DNA of 64,000 bases from Acanthornis magna. Lineage: Eukaryota > Chordata > Aves > Passeriformes > Acanthizidae. Positions 62,938 through 64,000 of this stretch are shown piece after piece. The notes under the pieces were generated by a model that did no database searches, was not told the origin of the DNA, and was given only the letters and a program-made list of their open reading frames with translations. The position numbers and the translations under genes were made by a program. Location of the stretch: NCBI GenBank assembly GCA_036785705.1, contig JAWUZG010000056.1:10774501-10838500 (forward strand), in the 5' to 3' direction. How positions within the stretch are numbered: the stretch's first letter is position 1; every line of letters begins with the position of its first letter.

Positions 62938-64000
62938 TGAGGAACTGGGCACCCATCTGCAACTTCTAAAAGTTTAAATTTAGTTTGCTATTATTTGGTT
63001 TTTCTTGTCTGAAAATTCCCCTGGTAAAAACACAGTGCTATTTCTATCTGTAGCCACGTCTTCTAAGGTAAAGCTCATCCACCTCTCTTCCTTCATTCTT
63101 ATCCCCGCTTCTTTTTTCACACTTTCAGGCACAGCTCTACGAAAGCTGGTATAAGTGTTGATGTAAAACTTTAACAGTTGGCATTTGGTCTCACTCCCAC
63201 TCTGCATGTCTTCATTTCTTTAGCTGTGATCCTACAACTGTGTGTGGGCTTGTGTTAGAAACCGGATCACTGACATGGTACAACAATTATCGAGGAAGGG
63301 AGGGAGAGGGGGAGGGAGGGAGGGAGGGAAAGAGGAAAGAAGGACAAGCTTGTTAAATTGACTTCACCAAGGTCTCTTAGAGGATGCACCTTCCTTCTCT
63401 CCCTGCATGGCTTTCTCTCCCTCCTCTATCTTTGCCCACCTGAGCACTGCCACCTGCCACTAGTAGATCACATTTCTTGTAATCAGCTCTTCAGATCCTG
63501 TGTGTACAGGTGTATAACATCATGGTAACAAAGTTTTCTGTCTTTGTCTTGTGCACCTTTTCACCAAGACAGAGAAAAATGTATTTGTACTACTGGGGCA
63601 CATAGCACACAGAAGAGAAGCAGCACGTCAGATTAAAATAATTGCAGTTCTGTATTGTAAGGAGGATGTGTTAACGGGGCTTTTCAAGCAAGTCTGTTAG
63701 CCTCTGAGTGCTCATGGGGGATGCTGGGTGGTATAATGATAGAATTTTCACATGACCAGAATTTCATTACATCATTTGTTAGCATATGGAATGCCACAAG
63801 GGAGTTCTACTTTATTTAACATAGTAACAATGAACAGCTGGCTGCATTACAGTCCTCTGTGTCAGAGAGGATACAGTCAAAATATATTAGCCTAGTTTAA
63901 AACATTCAAATTACTTTTTTGTAGGCTGGCCAGTATGCCCCATGAGTGAGCAAAAACAAGGAAAAGACAACTCAATAGTGGAAATAAAATGTCAAACATA
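62938..64000. other. Intergenic to window end, homopurine tract only
   Basis: Apart from the purine tract at 63292-63344 and a pyrimidine-rich stretch near 63380-63430, no feature is supported. Confidence 0.55.
63292..63344. repeat. Homopurine (GGGA)n tract
   Basis: Fifty-three consecutive purines, with a core of GGGA repeats flanked by GA-rich sequence. It can in principle form a triplex or quadruplex, and length variation is likely. Confidence 0.9.

Noticed and set aside
1..64000. CRISPR arrays, bacterial operons, prophage or tRNA genes
   Set aside because: No spaced identical repeats, no dense same-strand coding, and no tRNA B-box or cloverleaf was recognised; the window is vertebrate.

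Overview
The window looks like nuclear DNA from a bird, probably a neoavian and possibly a passerine. The evidence is several 3'-anchored CR1 LINE copies whose ends carry the avian terminal motif (TCATAGAAT on the + strand, or its complement), AT-rich intergenic DNA, and one small-intron vertebrate gene with a CpG-island promoter. No operons, phage, plasmid, CRISPR or bacterial features are present.

One protein-coding gene can be supported. CFAP161 (cilia and flagella associated protein 161, a doublet-microtubule inner protein) lies on the minus strand from 27641 (ATG) to 23340 (stop). I could assemble it completely: seven coding exons (63, 90, 236, 85, 159, 74 and 202 nt), six GT-AG introns of 126-951 nt, one open frame of 302 codons plus stop, and colinearity with the mammalian protein from end to end. 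Upstream, on the high-coordinate side, is a GC-rich promoter. It holds a near-consensus RFX X-box, a CCAAT box, and a striking minisatellite of about ten 22-23 bp units, each carrying a GC box. This fits a TATA-less cilia-gene promoter.

Region by region: 1-23.3 kb lies downstream of CFAP161 and has no recognisable exon. It contains two ancient CR1/L3-like remnants (about 4.1 and 12.6-13.1 kb), a diverged pair of about 235-bp direct repeats (20.5 and 21.6 kb), and small tandem and inverted repeats. CFAP161 and its promoter occupy 23.3-28 kb. The remaining 36 kb (28-64 kb) is intergenic as far as I can see. It holds younger CR1 copies (28.1, 28.4, 34.6 and 36.5 kb), a short interstitial telomere-like array (48.1 kb), two perfect short-loop hairpins (49.35 and 54.95 kb), an AT microsatellite (59.2 kb), a stop-poor segment with unusually long unassigned frames on both strands (62-63 kb) and a homopurine tract (63.3 kb).

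The other reading frames are short, start and stop at random and match no family I know, so I left them out. No tRNA, rRNA or known small RNA was recognised. Small isolated exons of neighbouring genes could be hidden in the intergenic DNA, and I cannot exclude them by eye.
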